A stretch of DNA of 64,000 nt from an uncultured Lachnospiraceae bacterium (lineage in GTDB: Bacteria > Bacillota > Clostridia > Lachnospirales > Lachnospiraceae). How positions within the stretch are numbered: position 1 is the first letter of the stretch; the number at the start of each line of letters is the position of its first letter. This document shows, one piece after another, positions 1 through 8,351 of the stretch. The notes beneath the pieces are model-generated. The model was not told where the DNA came from. It did no database searches and saw only the letters and a list, made by a program, of their open reading frames with translations. Location: positions 1 through 64,000 of the forward strand of contig CAJUMJ010000001.1 of NCBI GenBank assembly GCA_910587095.1, given 5' to 3'. A program made the translations under genes and the position numbers.

Positions 1-75
1 ATGATCCTGCGGAACAAGCCCTTCGAGACTGACCATTTCCAGTGTATTTCTTTCCGACTTTTCTTTTATCAGCAT
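1..75 (-). CDS. IS1182-type transposase, N-terminal fragment at window edge
   Basis: Only the first 25 codons are in the window. They begin MLIKEKSERNTLEMVSLEGL and continue VPQDH. The pattern VSLEGLVPQDH is typical of the N-terminus of IS1182-family DDE transposases, which catalyse cut and paste movement of the insertion sequence. The ATG at 73-75 is preceded by GGTGAGGAC, a usable ribosome binding site, and by an extended -10 box (TG-A-TATAAT, 94-99). Most of the gene lies outside the window, so it is not known whether the copy is intact. The call rests on family memory of a short segment. Confidence 0.6.
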   Translation of the reverse strand, partial: MLIKEKSERNTLEMVSLEGLVPQDH

Positions 76-101
76 GTCCTCACCCCTGATTTTATTATAT
101 C

Positions 102-124
102 AAAAAAAGCCAGCTTTTGCTGAC
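102..124 (-). terminator. Intrinsic terminator downstream of the chemotaxis receptor
   Basis: Read on the minus strand, a 6-bp stem GTCAGC/GCTGGC with an AAAA loop is followed directly by seven T residues. This is a canonical rho-independent terminator for the receptor gene ending at 201. The promoter of the IS gene begins immediately behind it. Confidence 0.7.
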
Positions 125-141
125 CTTTTTTGACAGTCTGC

Positions 142-171
142 AGCGGCATAGAAGAAAACTTCTATGCCGCT
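142..171. repeat. Perfect 13-bp inverted repeat
   Basis: AGCGGCATAGAAG and its exact complement are separated by AAAA. It lies between the receptor stop codon and the T-run terminator. It may act as a second hairpin of that terminator or belong to the end of the insertion sequence. No T-run follows it directly on either strand. Confidence 0.55.
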
Positions 172-200
172 TATCTGTAATCCTCATAACATGCCACGCA

Positions 201-1880
201 TCATTGCCGAAGCTGAAAGTGGCGCACCGCTGCCTGCAGTTTCTCTGCATGATGATGGAGCTCCTGTGCGGAAGTTGCCGAGTCCTCCGCAGTGGCGGCA
301 TTGGTCTGCACCACAGCCGAGATATTCTCCATCCCCTCCGTTAACTGGCCCAGGGATTCCGCCTGATGCTTTGCCGAATCCGCAATGTGCTCCACAAGCT
401 CTGTGGATTTCTTTGCGCTGGAAACCACATTCAAAAGAGCCGTCATCGTTTCCCCTGACAGAGAAGCCCCATACTGAACAAGCTGAACCGAATTTACAAT
501 CAGATCCGTAATATTCTTGGCAGATTCCGCACTCTTTGCGGCAAGCTGCTGTACTTCATTCGCCACCACCGCAAATCCTTTTCCGGCTGCGCCGACCCTG
601 GCCGCCTCCACGGAAGCGTTCAGCGCCAAAATATTTGTCTGGAAGGAAATATCCTCAATCGTCTTAATGATACCGCTGATCTGATTGGATGATTCCGAAA
701 TATCAGCAATAGCCGATGACAGGGCTTCCATCTTTTGGCTGCAAAGCTTAAGCTGGGCTTCCGCTTCCACGGAAGTTTGCCTGGCCTGATCTGCGTCCGC
801 AGAGGTACGGCTCACCTGCCCGGTAATATCCTGGATTCCGGCCGAAAGCTCTTCCACAGCCGCCGCCTGCTGAACGGCGCCGTCAGAAAGCGTCTGTGCG
901 CTGGAAGCCATCCGCTCGGATCTATCCGAAACCTTCTGCGCTGTCTGATGGATCCGGGTGAGAGCATCGTTGAGGCCATCCAATATCTGACGCAACGCGT
1001 CCTCTATCGGTAAAAACTCCCCTCGATAGCTGTTGCCGATTGAAAGGTTCATATTGCCCTGCGCCATCTCCGACAGTTTATTGTCAATATCCGATATGTA
1101 TTTTTTCAGCTCGCCCTTTGTCTCATGGATGGAGGCCACCAGCATACCAATCTCAGAAGTGTCAGACCGGAATCCAAACGCCGCCGAGAGATTTCCCTGG
1201 GATATCTCGCTCATCTGATCCCTCACGGCAATAACCGGGCGCAGGATCTTTCTGCGGATCACCAGCATGCTGAGCACCTGAAGCGTCCCAACCATCACCA
1301 GCGCCACCACCATCAGCATCTGGATCTTATCGCTATAGTCGTTTAAAGACTCTACCTCCTTTAACGTCCTTGCATCCAGCGTTTCTAAAAACTGCTCTTT
1401 TAATGCATTGATCTTTGTGATGGAATCGTTGTACTCCTTCCCATAGACGTAATTAACCGCTGTACTCTGCTCTCCTGCCTGCACCTGCTTCATAGCCTGT
1501 TCCTCCAGGGGAACCAGCTCATTGGAAAGACTGTACATACCGTCAATCATCGTCTGCTCATCAACCGTAATCCCAATCTCCTGCATGGCAGACACGCCGA
1601 GATCACGGTTTTTCAGGTTGTTGACTTCATTCCAATAATTATCGTAATGCTGCTGATTACCCGTAGCCGCGTAGGCACGCACCTCATTGGTCAGATAAGC
1701 CGATCCGTTCATAAAACGGTTGGCATTATAAGTCAGCTCAAAGCGGTTCTCGTTTGCATCTTCCAGATCACGGCTCACACCGCTGTACGCAACCAGGAGC
1801 ACTATCATAAACAGAAGTGCGCAAATGGAGCCGACATTCAAAATTGTTGTCAGCGTAGATTGATTGATTGCTTTTTTCAT
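201..1880 (-). CDS. Methyl-accepting chemotaxis protein
   Basis: A membrane receptor that would pass an external signal to CheW/CheA. The 559-aa protein has a transmembrane helix at about 13-33, an extracytoplasmic helical sensor (34-185) of four-helix-bundle type, a second membrane helix at about 187-207, a HAMP domain (208-260) and a second HAMP-like segment (264-310). A long coiled-coil signalling domain follows, with the conserved hairpin tip near 405-440 (FQTNILALNASVEAARVG). There is no C-terminal CheR/CheB pentapeptide. A promoter (TTGCTA, 17 bp, TATGAT) lies 60 bp upstream. No che genes are in the window. Its neighbours are a mobile-element recombinase and a transposase, so it could be cargo of an integrated element. 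Confidence 0.93.
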   Translation of the reverse strand: MKKAINQSTLTTILNVGSICALLFMIVLLVAYSGVSRDLEDANENRFELTYNANRFMNGSAYLTNEVRAYAATGNQQHYDNYWNEVNNLKNRDLGVSAMQEIGITVDEQTMIDGMYSLSNELVPLEEQAMKQVQAGEQSTAVNYVYGKEYNDSITKINALKEQFLETLDARTLKEVESLNDYSDKIQMLMVVALVMVGTLQVLSMLVIRRKILRPVIAVRDQMSEISQGNLSAAFGFRSDTSEIGMLVASIHETKGELKKYISDIDNKLSEMAQGNMNLSIGNSYRGEFLPIEDALRQILDGLNDALTRIHQTAQKVSDRSERMASSAQTLSDGAVQQAAAVEELSAGIQDITGQVSRTSADADQARQTSVEAEAQLKLCSQKMEALSSAIADISESSNQISGIIKTIEDISFQTNILALNASVEAARVGAAGKGFAVVANEVQQLAAKSAESAKNITDLIVNSVQLVQYGASLSGETMTALLNVVSSAKKSTELVEHIADSAKHQAESLGQLTEGMENISAVVQTNAATAEDSATSAQELHHHAEKLQAAVRHFQLRQ

Positions 1881-1937
1881 TTTATAACCGTACCTTTCCG
1901 CCCTCGCAGGTCCAAATATACTTCAAACATTTTCAAA

Positions 1938-1966
1938 ATCATAGCATAAATGGAAGCGTATAGCAA
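1938..1966 (-). promoter_or_regulatory. Sigma-A-type promoter of the chemotaxis receptor gene
   Basis: On the minus strand TTGCTA (1961-1966) and TATGAT (1938-1943) are separated by exactly 17 bp, about 60 bp upstream of the receptor ATG. Spacing and hexamers fit the housekeeping consensus. Confidence 0.6.
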
Positions 1967-2008
1967 GTTAACAGCCAAAACCATTCTACAATCGGGCAGG
2001 ACAACTTC

Positions 2009-3505
2009 TTATTTCCAGAAGATTTCCAGTGTACCGTCTTCGTGCAAAAGTATTTTATTTATGAGTGTATGGGTGACCCTCTTCTTTTGTTCGTCCGACA
2101 AGCGATTCCATTTGACCGGTATGTCATAAGACAAACCCAATCGGTCGGTAACGCGGGTATCAAGGTATGCGTCTAACTCCAATTCGCTGATCTGTCGTTG
2201 TTTTTCTTCTATCCTGGAATAAACTATGTTTGCTGCCTCACCGCCAAAAGAAGCCACTTCCAGAAGATTGTCTATCTCTTTTTTTATTTGCATAATCTTT
2301 TTCTCCGCTATCTGTTGTTTCTTGAGGTCAGTAACTATTTTCTTTGCTGCTTCGTCCAATTGTGACTTCATTTGTACGCCTAAGTTTTCTCTAAGCTGTT
2401 CAAACTTAATCCCTTTGAAACTTACGTCACAACACCGTAAAGCCCTTGCCCCATAGCACCCTAAATAGGGTTTTGAAAACATTTTGATACTGTAGCCGCA
2501 TTTTACGCATTTCAATAAGCCTTGAAACTCCTTCAGGTTTGTCGGTCTGTTATCTTTCCCTAATTGCTCATTTTGAGCTAACCGTTCCTGCACTTTGATA
2601 AAGGTTTTGCTGTCAATGATTCCTGCAAAACTGGTGAGGTAAATGCTTTGTTCCTTTAACGTGGTGTATTTTCGTACATTCGCATTTCCCGGCTTTTTTC
2701 CTACGATATGAGCGGATGTAGTTCCATTCCACGCTGATTGATCATTCAAAAAATGTATGTTACGAATCTCGTAATATTTATAAAGAATCTGGTCTGCCAC
2801 ACAGTAAACTGGATTTTGCAGTATACGCGCCAGCGTCACATTATCAAACATTTTGTTTTCTCTGCGGCTTTCATATCCTAAACTTGTCAATTCCCTACAT
2901 AAAATGCCCAGTGAAATATGCGGTCGCTCCGCATAATTCTTAAAGGTATATTTTACAATATCAATCTCTTTTTCGTTAATTTCCAAAGTAGGTTTATTAT
3001 CCGCCGTGCGGGCGTTCTGAAAACCACAGGGCGCTGGGCCGCCGGCCCAACGCCCATCTGTTTTAATTCTTTGATAATAATTATCTTTTACACGAAGCTG
3101 AATGTTTTCTCTTTCCATTTCCGCAAACACCATGCTTATCTTCAGCATGGCTCTGCCCGTGGCTGTTGTTGTGTCAAACGTTTCATTAACGGAGCAGAAC
3201 TCAACTTTATGCTCTTGAAACTCTTTATACATTTTTGTGAAATCCAAAAGGTTACGACTGATTCGATCTAGCTTGTAAACCACTATTTTTGCAATTTTGT
3301 TCTCCATGATATCGGAAAGCAGCCTCTGAAATTCTGGTCTTTTTGTATTCTTTCCGCTGTACCCTTTGTCTGCATAAACTTCTGTCGGAAGCTCATTTGG
3401 ATTTGAGTTAATGTTATTCCTACAGAACTCTATCTGTGTTTCTATGGACAGACTATCTTTCTTGTCTATTGATTGTCTTGCGTATATCGCTATTTGCTTT
3501 CTCAC
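2009..3505 (-). CDS. Large serine recombinase (integrase)
   Basis: A site-specific recombinase of the large serine family, which integrates and excises mobile elements through a phosphoserine intermediate. The catalytic domain carries YARQS with the nucleophile at Ser12 of the chosen protein, YKLDRISRN and the E-helix motif MVFAEMERENIQLR. It is followed by a recombinase domain (about 165-270), a zinc ribbon (CVKCGYS followed by cysteines near the LGCYG segment) and a coiled-coil C-terminus. I chose the GTG at 3503-3505 because AGAAGGGAG sits 10 nt upstream and Ser12 is then at its usual position. A longer reading from a TTG at 3535 has no ribosome binding site. The start overlaps a small upstream frame by 53 nt. 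The gene lies directly beside the broken end of a deacetylase gene, which suggests it is the integrase of an element inserted there. Confidence 0.92.
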   Translation of the reverse strand: MRKQIAIYARQSIDKKDSLSIETQIEFCRNNINSNPNELPTEVYADKGYSGKNTKRPEFQRLLSDIMENKIAKIVVYKLDRISRNLLDFTKMYKEFQEHKVEFCSVNETFDTTTATGRAMLKISMVFAEMERENIQLRVKDNYYQRIKTDGRWAGGPAPCGFQNARTADNKPTLEINEKEIDIVKYTFKNYAERPHISLGILCRELTSLGYESRRENKMFDNVTLARILQNPVYCVADQILYKYYEIRNIHFLNDQSAWNGTTSAHIVGKKPGNANVRKYTTLKEQSIYLTSFAGIIDSKTFIKVQERLAQNEQLGKDNRPTNLKEFQGLLKCVKCGYSIKMFSKPYLGCYGARALRCCDVSFKGIKFEQLRENLGVQMKSQLDEAAKKIVTDLKKQQIAEKKIMQIKKEIDNLLEVASFGGEAANIVYSRIEEKQRQISELELDAYLDTRVTDRLGLSYDIPVKWNRLSDEQKKRVTHTLINKILLHEDGTLEIFWK

Positions 3506-3626
3506 CAGAAGCCAACTCCCTTCTTTCTTTTTCAATCTCGTTTGACTCGTAGATGTAATCCAATAACTGTAAGTAAGTGTGGATTTTTTCCTCCATCGTC
3601 TTGTTGGAAAAGTGATTGATTACCAT
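3453..3626 (-). CDS. Small 57-aa protein overlapping the recombinase start
   Basis: The frame starts MVINHFSNKTMEEKIHTYLQ and ends NRQER. It is charged, probably helical, and resembles no family I can name. The ATG at 3624-3626 has AAAAGGG nine nucleotides upstream, and an in-frame stop lies just before it, so the start is well bounded. Its last 53 nt overlap the recombinase gene in another frame, and the recombinase ribosome binding site lies inside it. This arrangement suggests translational coupling. It could be an excision or control factor of the element, but nothing in the sequence proves that. Confidence 0.5.
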   Translation of the reverse strand: MVINHFSNKTMEEKIHTYLQLLDYIYESNEIEKERRELASGEKANSDIRKTINRQER

Positions 3627-3662
3627 AGGCTTTTACCCTTTTCATCTCTTTTCACAATTATA

Positions 3663-3690
3663 TTACACTTTCTTTACAATTATATCACGA
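3663..3690. other. Inferred element boundary (attachment-site side)
   Basis: Deacetylase-like coding sequence stops at about 3684, where the codons for ETRD give way to AT-rich sequence that leads into the recombinase unit. This is where one attachment site (attL or attR) of the integrated element should lie. The core sequence cannot be defined without the other junction. Confidence 0.5.
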
Positions 3691-4454
3691 GTTTCAATCG
3701 ACCACTGGATCGGATAGTATCCGCACTTCTGCGCGTTCGTTATGACATGATTGTCATAATCTCCGTAAGGCGGCCGGAACAGGCACATCTCGTACCCCGT
3801 AAGCTCCTGCACCTTGGTATGTACTTTCATCAGCTCCTCCTGACACTGTTCGTCGGAGAGCTGGGACATGTTTTTATGGTTCTCGCTGTGGTTGCCCAGA
3901 TCGTGTCCGTCCGCCAGAATTGCCCTCACATCCTCAGGATAGGATTCCACCCAGCCGCCCGTCATAAAGAACGTCACCTTCACATTGTGTTTTTTCAGGG
4001 TTTCCAGAATGCGAGGCGTATCCTCATTCCCCCACGCCGCGTCAAAGCTGAGCGCCACCTGTTTCTTATCCGTCTCCACACAGTAAATAGGCAGTTCCCT
4101 CCCGCCCACGGAACTGCTCACCGTGATGGAATCGGGCAGGAATCTCATGATTCCCTGGATCAACGCCAGCGACGCAAGCAAAAAAGCCGCCGATTTCGCC
4201 GTCTGCACCGCCACATTTTTGAAAAAGAGCTCCCTCTTATGCTCCTCCTTGGTCTGTTTCTTCTCCGCAGCGCTTACAGAACCGCAATACTGACCGTAGC
4301 CTCTCCTCATTTCCCGCTCGGCATTCCACGCCTCCACCTCTTCGGGTTCCGGCCAGTCAGCGCCCCTTCTCCGACTGTGTTCCCGTTGCATTTTCGTTTC
4401 CAGTTCTCCCATAGCAAGTGTAAACTTATCACTCCATTTTCCCTGTTTTGCCAT
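3663..4454 (-). pseudogene. Polysaccharide deacetylase, truncated by the integrated element
   Basis: The product would be a membrane-anchored NodB-type carbohydrate esterase (CE4) acting on wall or spore peptidoglycan. It has a charged N-terminal region, a membrane helix near 85-105 and a NodB domain with motif 1 (SFDAAWG), motif 2 (HSENH, zinc histidines) and motif 3 (RPPYGDYD). Homology runs to GYYPIQWSIETRD and then breaks off in IIVKKV before a stop. Related proteins continue with a Trp after that Asp and then with the LxxH motif. Motif 4 is therefore cut and motif 5 is missing, along with roughly 60-70 residues. The break at about 3684 lies next to the recombinase module. The ATG at 4452-4454 is a plausible start. 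The C-terminal remainder is not elsewhere in the window. Confidence 0.8.
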
Positions 4455-4558
4455 AGTTTTCCCCCAAGCCTTGTTCTGTTTTCAATATATGCAGGAAACT
4501 TGAAAAAACTGAAAATATTTTCTCATACCCTCTTTACAAATGGGCGCAAAAGACGAAA

Positions 4559-4585
4559 TAATAGATATAGGAAAAAAGGCGATAG
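4559..4585 (+). promoter_or_regulatory. Candidate sigma-D (sigma-28) promoter
   Basis: TAAT (4559-4562), a 15-bp spacer and GGCGATAG (4578-4585) closely match the sigma-D pattern TAAA-N15-GCCGATAT. The site lies 50 bp upstream of a gene whose protein resembles the flagellar cap protein FliD, which fits motility-type control. This is seen by eye and not scored. Confidence 0.5.
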
Positions 4586-4634
4586 TTACATATACGACAT
4601 GGATGTCGGTTAGTATGACAAGGAGGACGATAAC

Positions 4635-5879
4635 ATGGGAATCAGTTTAAACGGTTTAAATTCAGGAATGGCGGACACATACTCCTCGCTGCTTGGCGGC
4701 ATGAGCGGGTCCGACAATGCCGGCGGGGTGAGTTCCCTGCTCGGCGATTACGCCGCAATCAAAAACGGCAGCTATGGCAAGATGATGAAATCCTACTATG
4801 CCAAGCTTGAAAAGCAGGAGGCTGAGGAATCCGGTACATCCGATAAGAATAAGGCCGGAAAGATCAAGGACAGCGCTTCCGCCTCTGCGGCTGCTTCACT
4901 TTACAAATCCGCTTCCGCTCTCGGATCTTTGGATTATGACGACCGTAGCGAAGAGAATATTGGCGAAATTACCGATGCGGTTTCTGCTTTTGTCAAGGAT
5001 TACAACAGTCTGATGAAGAGTGCGGAAAAGAGCGAGAACACCACCGTGCAAAAGCAGGCGGATTCTCTTTACAATTCCTACTACAGAAATTACAAACTCT
5101 TTGCAAAGGTCGGCATCACCCTGAACTCTGACAAAACGCTCTCTTTCGATGAAGATTCCATGAAGAAAGCCCTTTCTGACACCGAGCACGGAAACGGCGC
5201 CACCGTGAAAACGCTGTTTGGCGGTATCGGCTCCTTTGCGGATAAGGCGGCAGGCAAAGCAAGCCAGATTTACCGCGCGGCAGGAGACGGCGAGTCCGTT
5301 ACCTCCTCGAAAGCCAAATATGCGGGTGTTGGAGGCTCCACCTCAAAGAGCTCTTCCACTTCATCCACAAAGGATAAGGACAGCGCAAAGACCGTGACGG
5401 ACGCTTCTTCCGCCGCCGCTGCAAGCACGCTTTACAAGTCCATCGAAAAGCTTGGGGCTATGGACATCAAAAACGAAAATAAGGATGAAGTGTACAAAGC
5501 CTTCTCCTCCTTTGTGAAAGATTATAACGATCTGGTGAACAACACGAACAAGAGCGCAAACTCCAACGTGGTCAACCAGGCAAGTTATCTCAAGAGCATA
5601 GTGAGCGGCAATAAGAGCGCTTTCTCCAAGATTGGCGTCACTGTAAATTCCGACAAGACGCTGAGCATCGACGAGAAGAAATTTAAAGATTCAGACATGG
5701 CCGGGGTCAAAAATCTGTTTTCGGGCGTTTACTCTGTCGCTGAAAAGATGACCGACAAAGTGAATCAGATTTACCGCTATGCGACGCAGGGCGATTCCTT
5801 GTCAAAAAAGACCTACGACAACGGCGGCAGCGGTGTCAATATACCGACCATGGGTTCTATGGTGGATACCATTCTCTAA
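4635..5879 (+). CDS. Protein with two FliD C-terminal-like modules
   Basis: A 414-aa soluble protein without a signal peptide. It contains two similar modules of about 140 residues (roughly 85-225 and 256-395). Each has the order AFVKDYN..L, a helical stretch, F.K.GIT.NSDKTLS.DE, VK.LF.G and S.AEK-type helix ending QIYR. This matches the look of the FliD C-terminal region (flagellar cap). The N-terminus is Gly/Ser rich and a Ser/Thr/Lys linker joins the modules. The start ATG has a strong AAGGAGG 8 nt upstream. A sigma-D-like promoter precedes it and a T-run terminator follows. No other flagellar gene is in the window. The exact role is unknown; it may be a secreted or filament-associated relative of FliD. 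Confidence 0.7.
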   Translation: MGISLNGLNSGMADTYSSLLGGMSGSDNAGGVSSLLGDYAAIKNGSYGKMMKSYYAKLEKQEAEESGTSDKNKAGKIKDSASASAAASLYKSASALGSLDYDDRSEENIGEITDAVSAFVKDYNSLMKSAEKSENTTVQKQADSLYNSYYRNYKLFAKVGITLNSDKTLSFDEDSMKKALSDTEHGNGATVKTLFGGIGSFADKAAGKASQIYRAAGDGESVTSSKAKYAGVGGSTSKSSSTSSTKDKDSAKTVTDASSAAAASTLYKSIEKLGAMDIKNENKDEVYKAFSSFVKDYNDLVNNTNKSANSNVVNQASYLKSIVSGNKSAFSKIGVTVNSDKTLSIDEKKFKDSDMAGVKNLFSGVYSVAEKMTDKVNQIYRYATQGDSLSKKTYDNGGSGVNIPTMGSMVDTIL

Positions 5880-5912
5880 GACCGGATGCCATCACTTCCA
5901 ATTAGATATCGA

Positions 5913-5950
5913 AAAGGCGGAGCTGACTATCCGGTTCCGTCTTCTTTTTT
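5913..5950 (+). terminator. Intrinsic terminator of the FliD-like gene
   Basis: AAGGCGGA pairs with TTCCGTCTT (one G-T pair) across a 13-base loop and is followed by CTTTTTT, about 35 bp after the stop codon. Confidence 0.65.
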
Positions 5951-5954
5951 GCCA

Positions 5955-5988
5955 AAGGGCGCACACCGCTTTCGCGGCATGCGCCCTT
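5955..5988. terminator. Hairpin between convergent genes
   Basis: AAGGGCGC (5955-5962) pairs with GCGCCCTT (5981-5988), with an inner CCGC/GCGG stem. It separates the FliD-like gene from the isomerase gene that ends at 6021 on the other strand and is probably that gene's transcript end. No clean T-run is seen on the minus strand. Confidence 0.45.
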
Positions 5989-6020
5989 CATAATTTCAAT
6001 ATTTATTTCACACTACCGTC

Positions 6021-7505
6021 TTATGCGAAGGGATTCTCTGTCGGATAAGGCAGGCTCTTGGGCTGATTGTAACCGATCTCGCTCACATCCACGCCGATAT
6101 ACTTGAACACCTCAAACAATGCCTTGCCGAAATGTCCGAACGCAACAGCGCCATGGTGCGGGTAGTTCTTCTCAATCAGCACATGACGGTAGAATCTGCC
6201 CATCTCAGGGATCGCGAATACGCCGATGCCGCCGAAGGACTTGGTCGCCACAGGAAGAACCTCACCTTCCGCCACATATGCGCGCAGGATATTGTCTGCG
6301 GTGCTCTGCAGACGATAGAAAGTGATATTTCCGGGAACGATATCGCCCTCAAGCGTACCCTGGGTCACTTCCTCAGGCAGAGATCTCGCCATGATCATCT
6401 GATACTCCATGCTGCACTTGGACAGCTTCTTGGAGCAGGTGTTTCCGCAGTGGAAGCCCATGAAAGTGTCGGTAAACTTGTAATCAAACTTGCCCTCAAT
6501 GGATTCTTTGTACATATCCTTCGGAACGGAGTTGTTGATATCGAGCAGGGTTACGATGTCATCGCTGACAGCCTCGCCGATGAATTCGCTTAAGCAGCCG
6601 TAGATATCCACCTCGCAGGATACCGGAATGCCTCTACCTGTCAGACGGCTGTTCACGTAGCAGGGAACGAAACCGAACTGAGTCTGGAATGCGGGCCAGC
6701 ACTTTCCTGCGATCGCAACATACTCGCGATAACCCTTGTGCTCCTCAATCCAGTCGAGCAGAGTCAACTCGTACTGCGCAAGCTTAGGCAGAATGGTAGG
6801 CTTGTTGTTGCCGTCGCCAAGCTCAGCTTCCATATCCTTCACCACGTCTGGAATACGGGGATCATTCTCGTGTTTATTGTAAGCTTCGAACAGGTCAAGC
6901 TCAGAGTTCTCCTCTATCTCCACGCCCAGGTTGTAAAGTTGCTTAATCGGCGCATTACATGCCAGGAAGTTGAGCGGTCTGGGACCGAAGGATATAATTT
7001 TTAAACTGGAGAGCGCCGCAACCGCACGCGCGATCGGAACAAACTCATGGATCATGTCAGCGCAGTCCTCCGCGTCGCCGACGGGATACTCGGGAATATA
7101 AGCTCTCACATTTCTGAGTTTTAAGTTGTAGCTGGCATTGAGCATACCGCAGTACGCATCGCCTCTCCCCTGGATCAGGTCGCCCTGGGACTCCTCAGCG
7201 GCGGCAACAAACATCTTCGGGCCTTCAAAATGCTTCGCAAGAAGCGTCTCGGAAATCTCCGGGCCAAAGTTGCCAAGGTATACGCAGAGCGCGTTACAGC
7301 CGTTGTCCTTGATATCTTTCAGTGCGTTTACCATGTCTATCTCGCTCTCGATGATGCAGACAGGGCACTCGTAAATGTCAGCCGCGTCATATTTCTTTGC
7401 GTAAGCCTCAACCAGAGCTTTTCTTCTGTTGATCGCCAGGGATGCCGGGAAACAGTCACGACTCACCGCCACGATGCCAATTTTCACTTTCGGTAAATTG
7501 TTCAT
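6021..7505 (-). CDS. L-fucose/arabinose isomerase family protein
   Basis: A 494-aa cytoplasmic aldose-ketose isomerase of the FucI/AraA fold family, expected to bind a divalent metal. Visible family features are the N-terminal Rossmann-like part (VKIGIVAVSRDCFP), the CVYLGNFGPE and RGDAYCGM segments, CEVDIYGCLSEF in the middle and HCGNTC and HHGAVAFGHFG towards the end. The length is close to that of related proteins. The start has AAAGGAGG a few bases upstream. It ends a minus-strand group with DUF4867, a membrane protein and xylulokinase, so the product ketose is probably the kinase substrate. The exact sugar (fucose-like, D-arabinose or another pentose) cannot be read from the sequence. 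Confidence 0.85.
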   Translation of the reverse strand: MNNLPKVKIGIVAVSRDCFPASLAINRRKALVEAYAKKYDAADIYECPVCIIESEIDMVNALKDIKDNGCNALCVYLGNFGPEISETLLAKHFEGPKMFVAAAEESQGDLIQGRGDAYCGMLNASYNLKLRNVRAYIPEYPVGDAEDCADMIHEFVPIARAVAALSSLKIISFGPRPLNFLACNAPIKQLYNLGVEIEENSELDLFEAYNKHENDPRIPDVVKDMEAELGDGNNKPTILPKLAQYELTLLDWIEEHKGYREYVAIAGKCWPAFQTQFGFVPCYVNSRLTGRGIPVSCEVDIYGCLSEFIGEAVSDDIVTLLDINNSVPKDMYKESIEGKFDYKFTDTFMGFHCGNTCSKKLSKCSMEYQMIMARSLPEEVTQGTLEGDIVPGNITFYRLQSTADNILRAYVAEGEVLPVATKSFGGIGVFAIPEMGRFYRHVLIEKNYPHHGAVAFGHFGKALFEVFKYIGVDVSEIGYNQPKSLPYPTENPFA

Positions 7506-7548
7506 TTTATTTTCCTCCTTTAATTTTAACCGGTGCTGCCGGTATATT

Positions 7549-7680
7549 TACTATGAAAGTCCCGGACGGCGGCTGAACGGACTGCATGCTTGCATGCGAG
7601 GACGTACAGACATCGGACGGGCAAGCCGGTATGAGCAAGAAGGTCATTAGACCGGATTGCGAATACCGGCGGCGATTGCG
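7549..7680 (+). repeat. Intergenic repeat family 2, copy 1
   Basis: This 216-bp gap between DUF4867 and the isomerase gene holds ATGAAAGTCCCGGACGGCGG (7554 onward), then a GCATGC-rich hairpin, then ACAGACATCGGACGGGCAAG and TATGAGCAAGAAG. The same order of blocks occurs on the opposite strand at 18895-19196. The flanks are conserved while the central hairpin differs, which argues for a dispersed element rather than a gene. Confidence 0.7.
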
Positions 7681-7721
7681 AGAGCGCATAGCGCGCAGCA
7701 ATCGGCTTTCAATTAGCTTAA

Positions 7722-8345
7722 TTACTCACGAATATCCAGATTCTTTCCAACAAGTCCGATATGGGCGCCATCGTCAAGCCCGCCCTCCTCGTGACCGATC
7801 AGCCACTTGTTCTGCGCCGTGATCAGGGAATCCTCCCACCCTTCATGACTCTCCTTCAAAGGATAGTTTGTCCCTGCGGGAAGCACGATACCTACCTTAA
7901 ATCCGCCCTCGTCCGCACTGCAGGGCGCATAATGCAATGTGGTCGCATAAAGCTCCACCGCCGTCCCGGCCTCCACCAGAAACGCCTCCATCTTAGCCGT
8001 CTCATAGGTAAAGTCGTCGGTGATATCCTGCTGCGTGCCGACAAGCAGCACGGCGTCCGTAGCCGCCACATTGATCTCGGAGCTTCTGTGGTACTCCACC
8101 GCGTTTAACTTGTAATTGTGGCCGTTGCAGTAGCCGACCTGGATAGGCAGTTCGCCGTAAGTTCTTCTCTGCAGCTCCTTTGCCACCGCCGTCTTCTCCA
8201 GTTCCTCAATCGAAGGCTCGTAAGCCACGCCCTCCGGCAAAGGGGTCTTCTCCTTGATCGCATTCACAAGCTCCGTGAAATCGATTCCCTGCACTACCCT
8301 GCCATACTTGCGAAATGACGGATCCGTCACTTTTTTAATCTCCAT
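7722..8345 (-). CDS. DUF4867 family protein
   Basis: A 207-aa cytoplasmic protein matching DUF4867, a family of unknown function that tends to sit beside sugar isomerases and FGGY kinases in Clostridia. No signal peptide or membrane segment is present. The cupin-like central part (VEAGTAVELYATTLHYAPC) suggests a sugar- or metal-binding beta barrel, but this is inference. The start has AAAGGAG nine bases upstream, and that site overlaps the stop codon of the preceding gene, so translation is probably coupled. A role as sugar mutarotase or ketose-handling accessory would fit the context but is not shown. Confidence 0.8.
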   Translation of the reverse strand: MEIKKVTDPSFRKYGRVVQGIDFTELVNAIKEKTPLPEGVAYEPSIEELEKTAVAKELQRRTYGELPIQVGYCNGHNYKLNAVEYHRSSEINVAATDAVLLVGTQQDITDDFTYETAKMEAFLVEAGTAVELYATTLHYAPCSADEGGFKVGIVLPAGTNYPLKESHEGWEDSLITAQNKWLIGHEEGGLDDGAHIGLVGKNLDIRE

Positions 8346-8351
8346 AGCTTT

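Noticed and set aside
3506..3535. TTG start for the serine recombinase
   Set aside because: No ribosome binding site; the GTG at 3505 is well placed and puts the catalytic Ser at residue 12.
3579..4613. Long plus-strand frame opposite the deacetylase
   Set aside because: It is the antisense shadow of the deacetylase with no ribosome binding site and His/Arg-rich composition typical of shadows.
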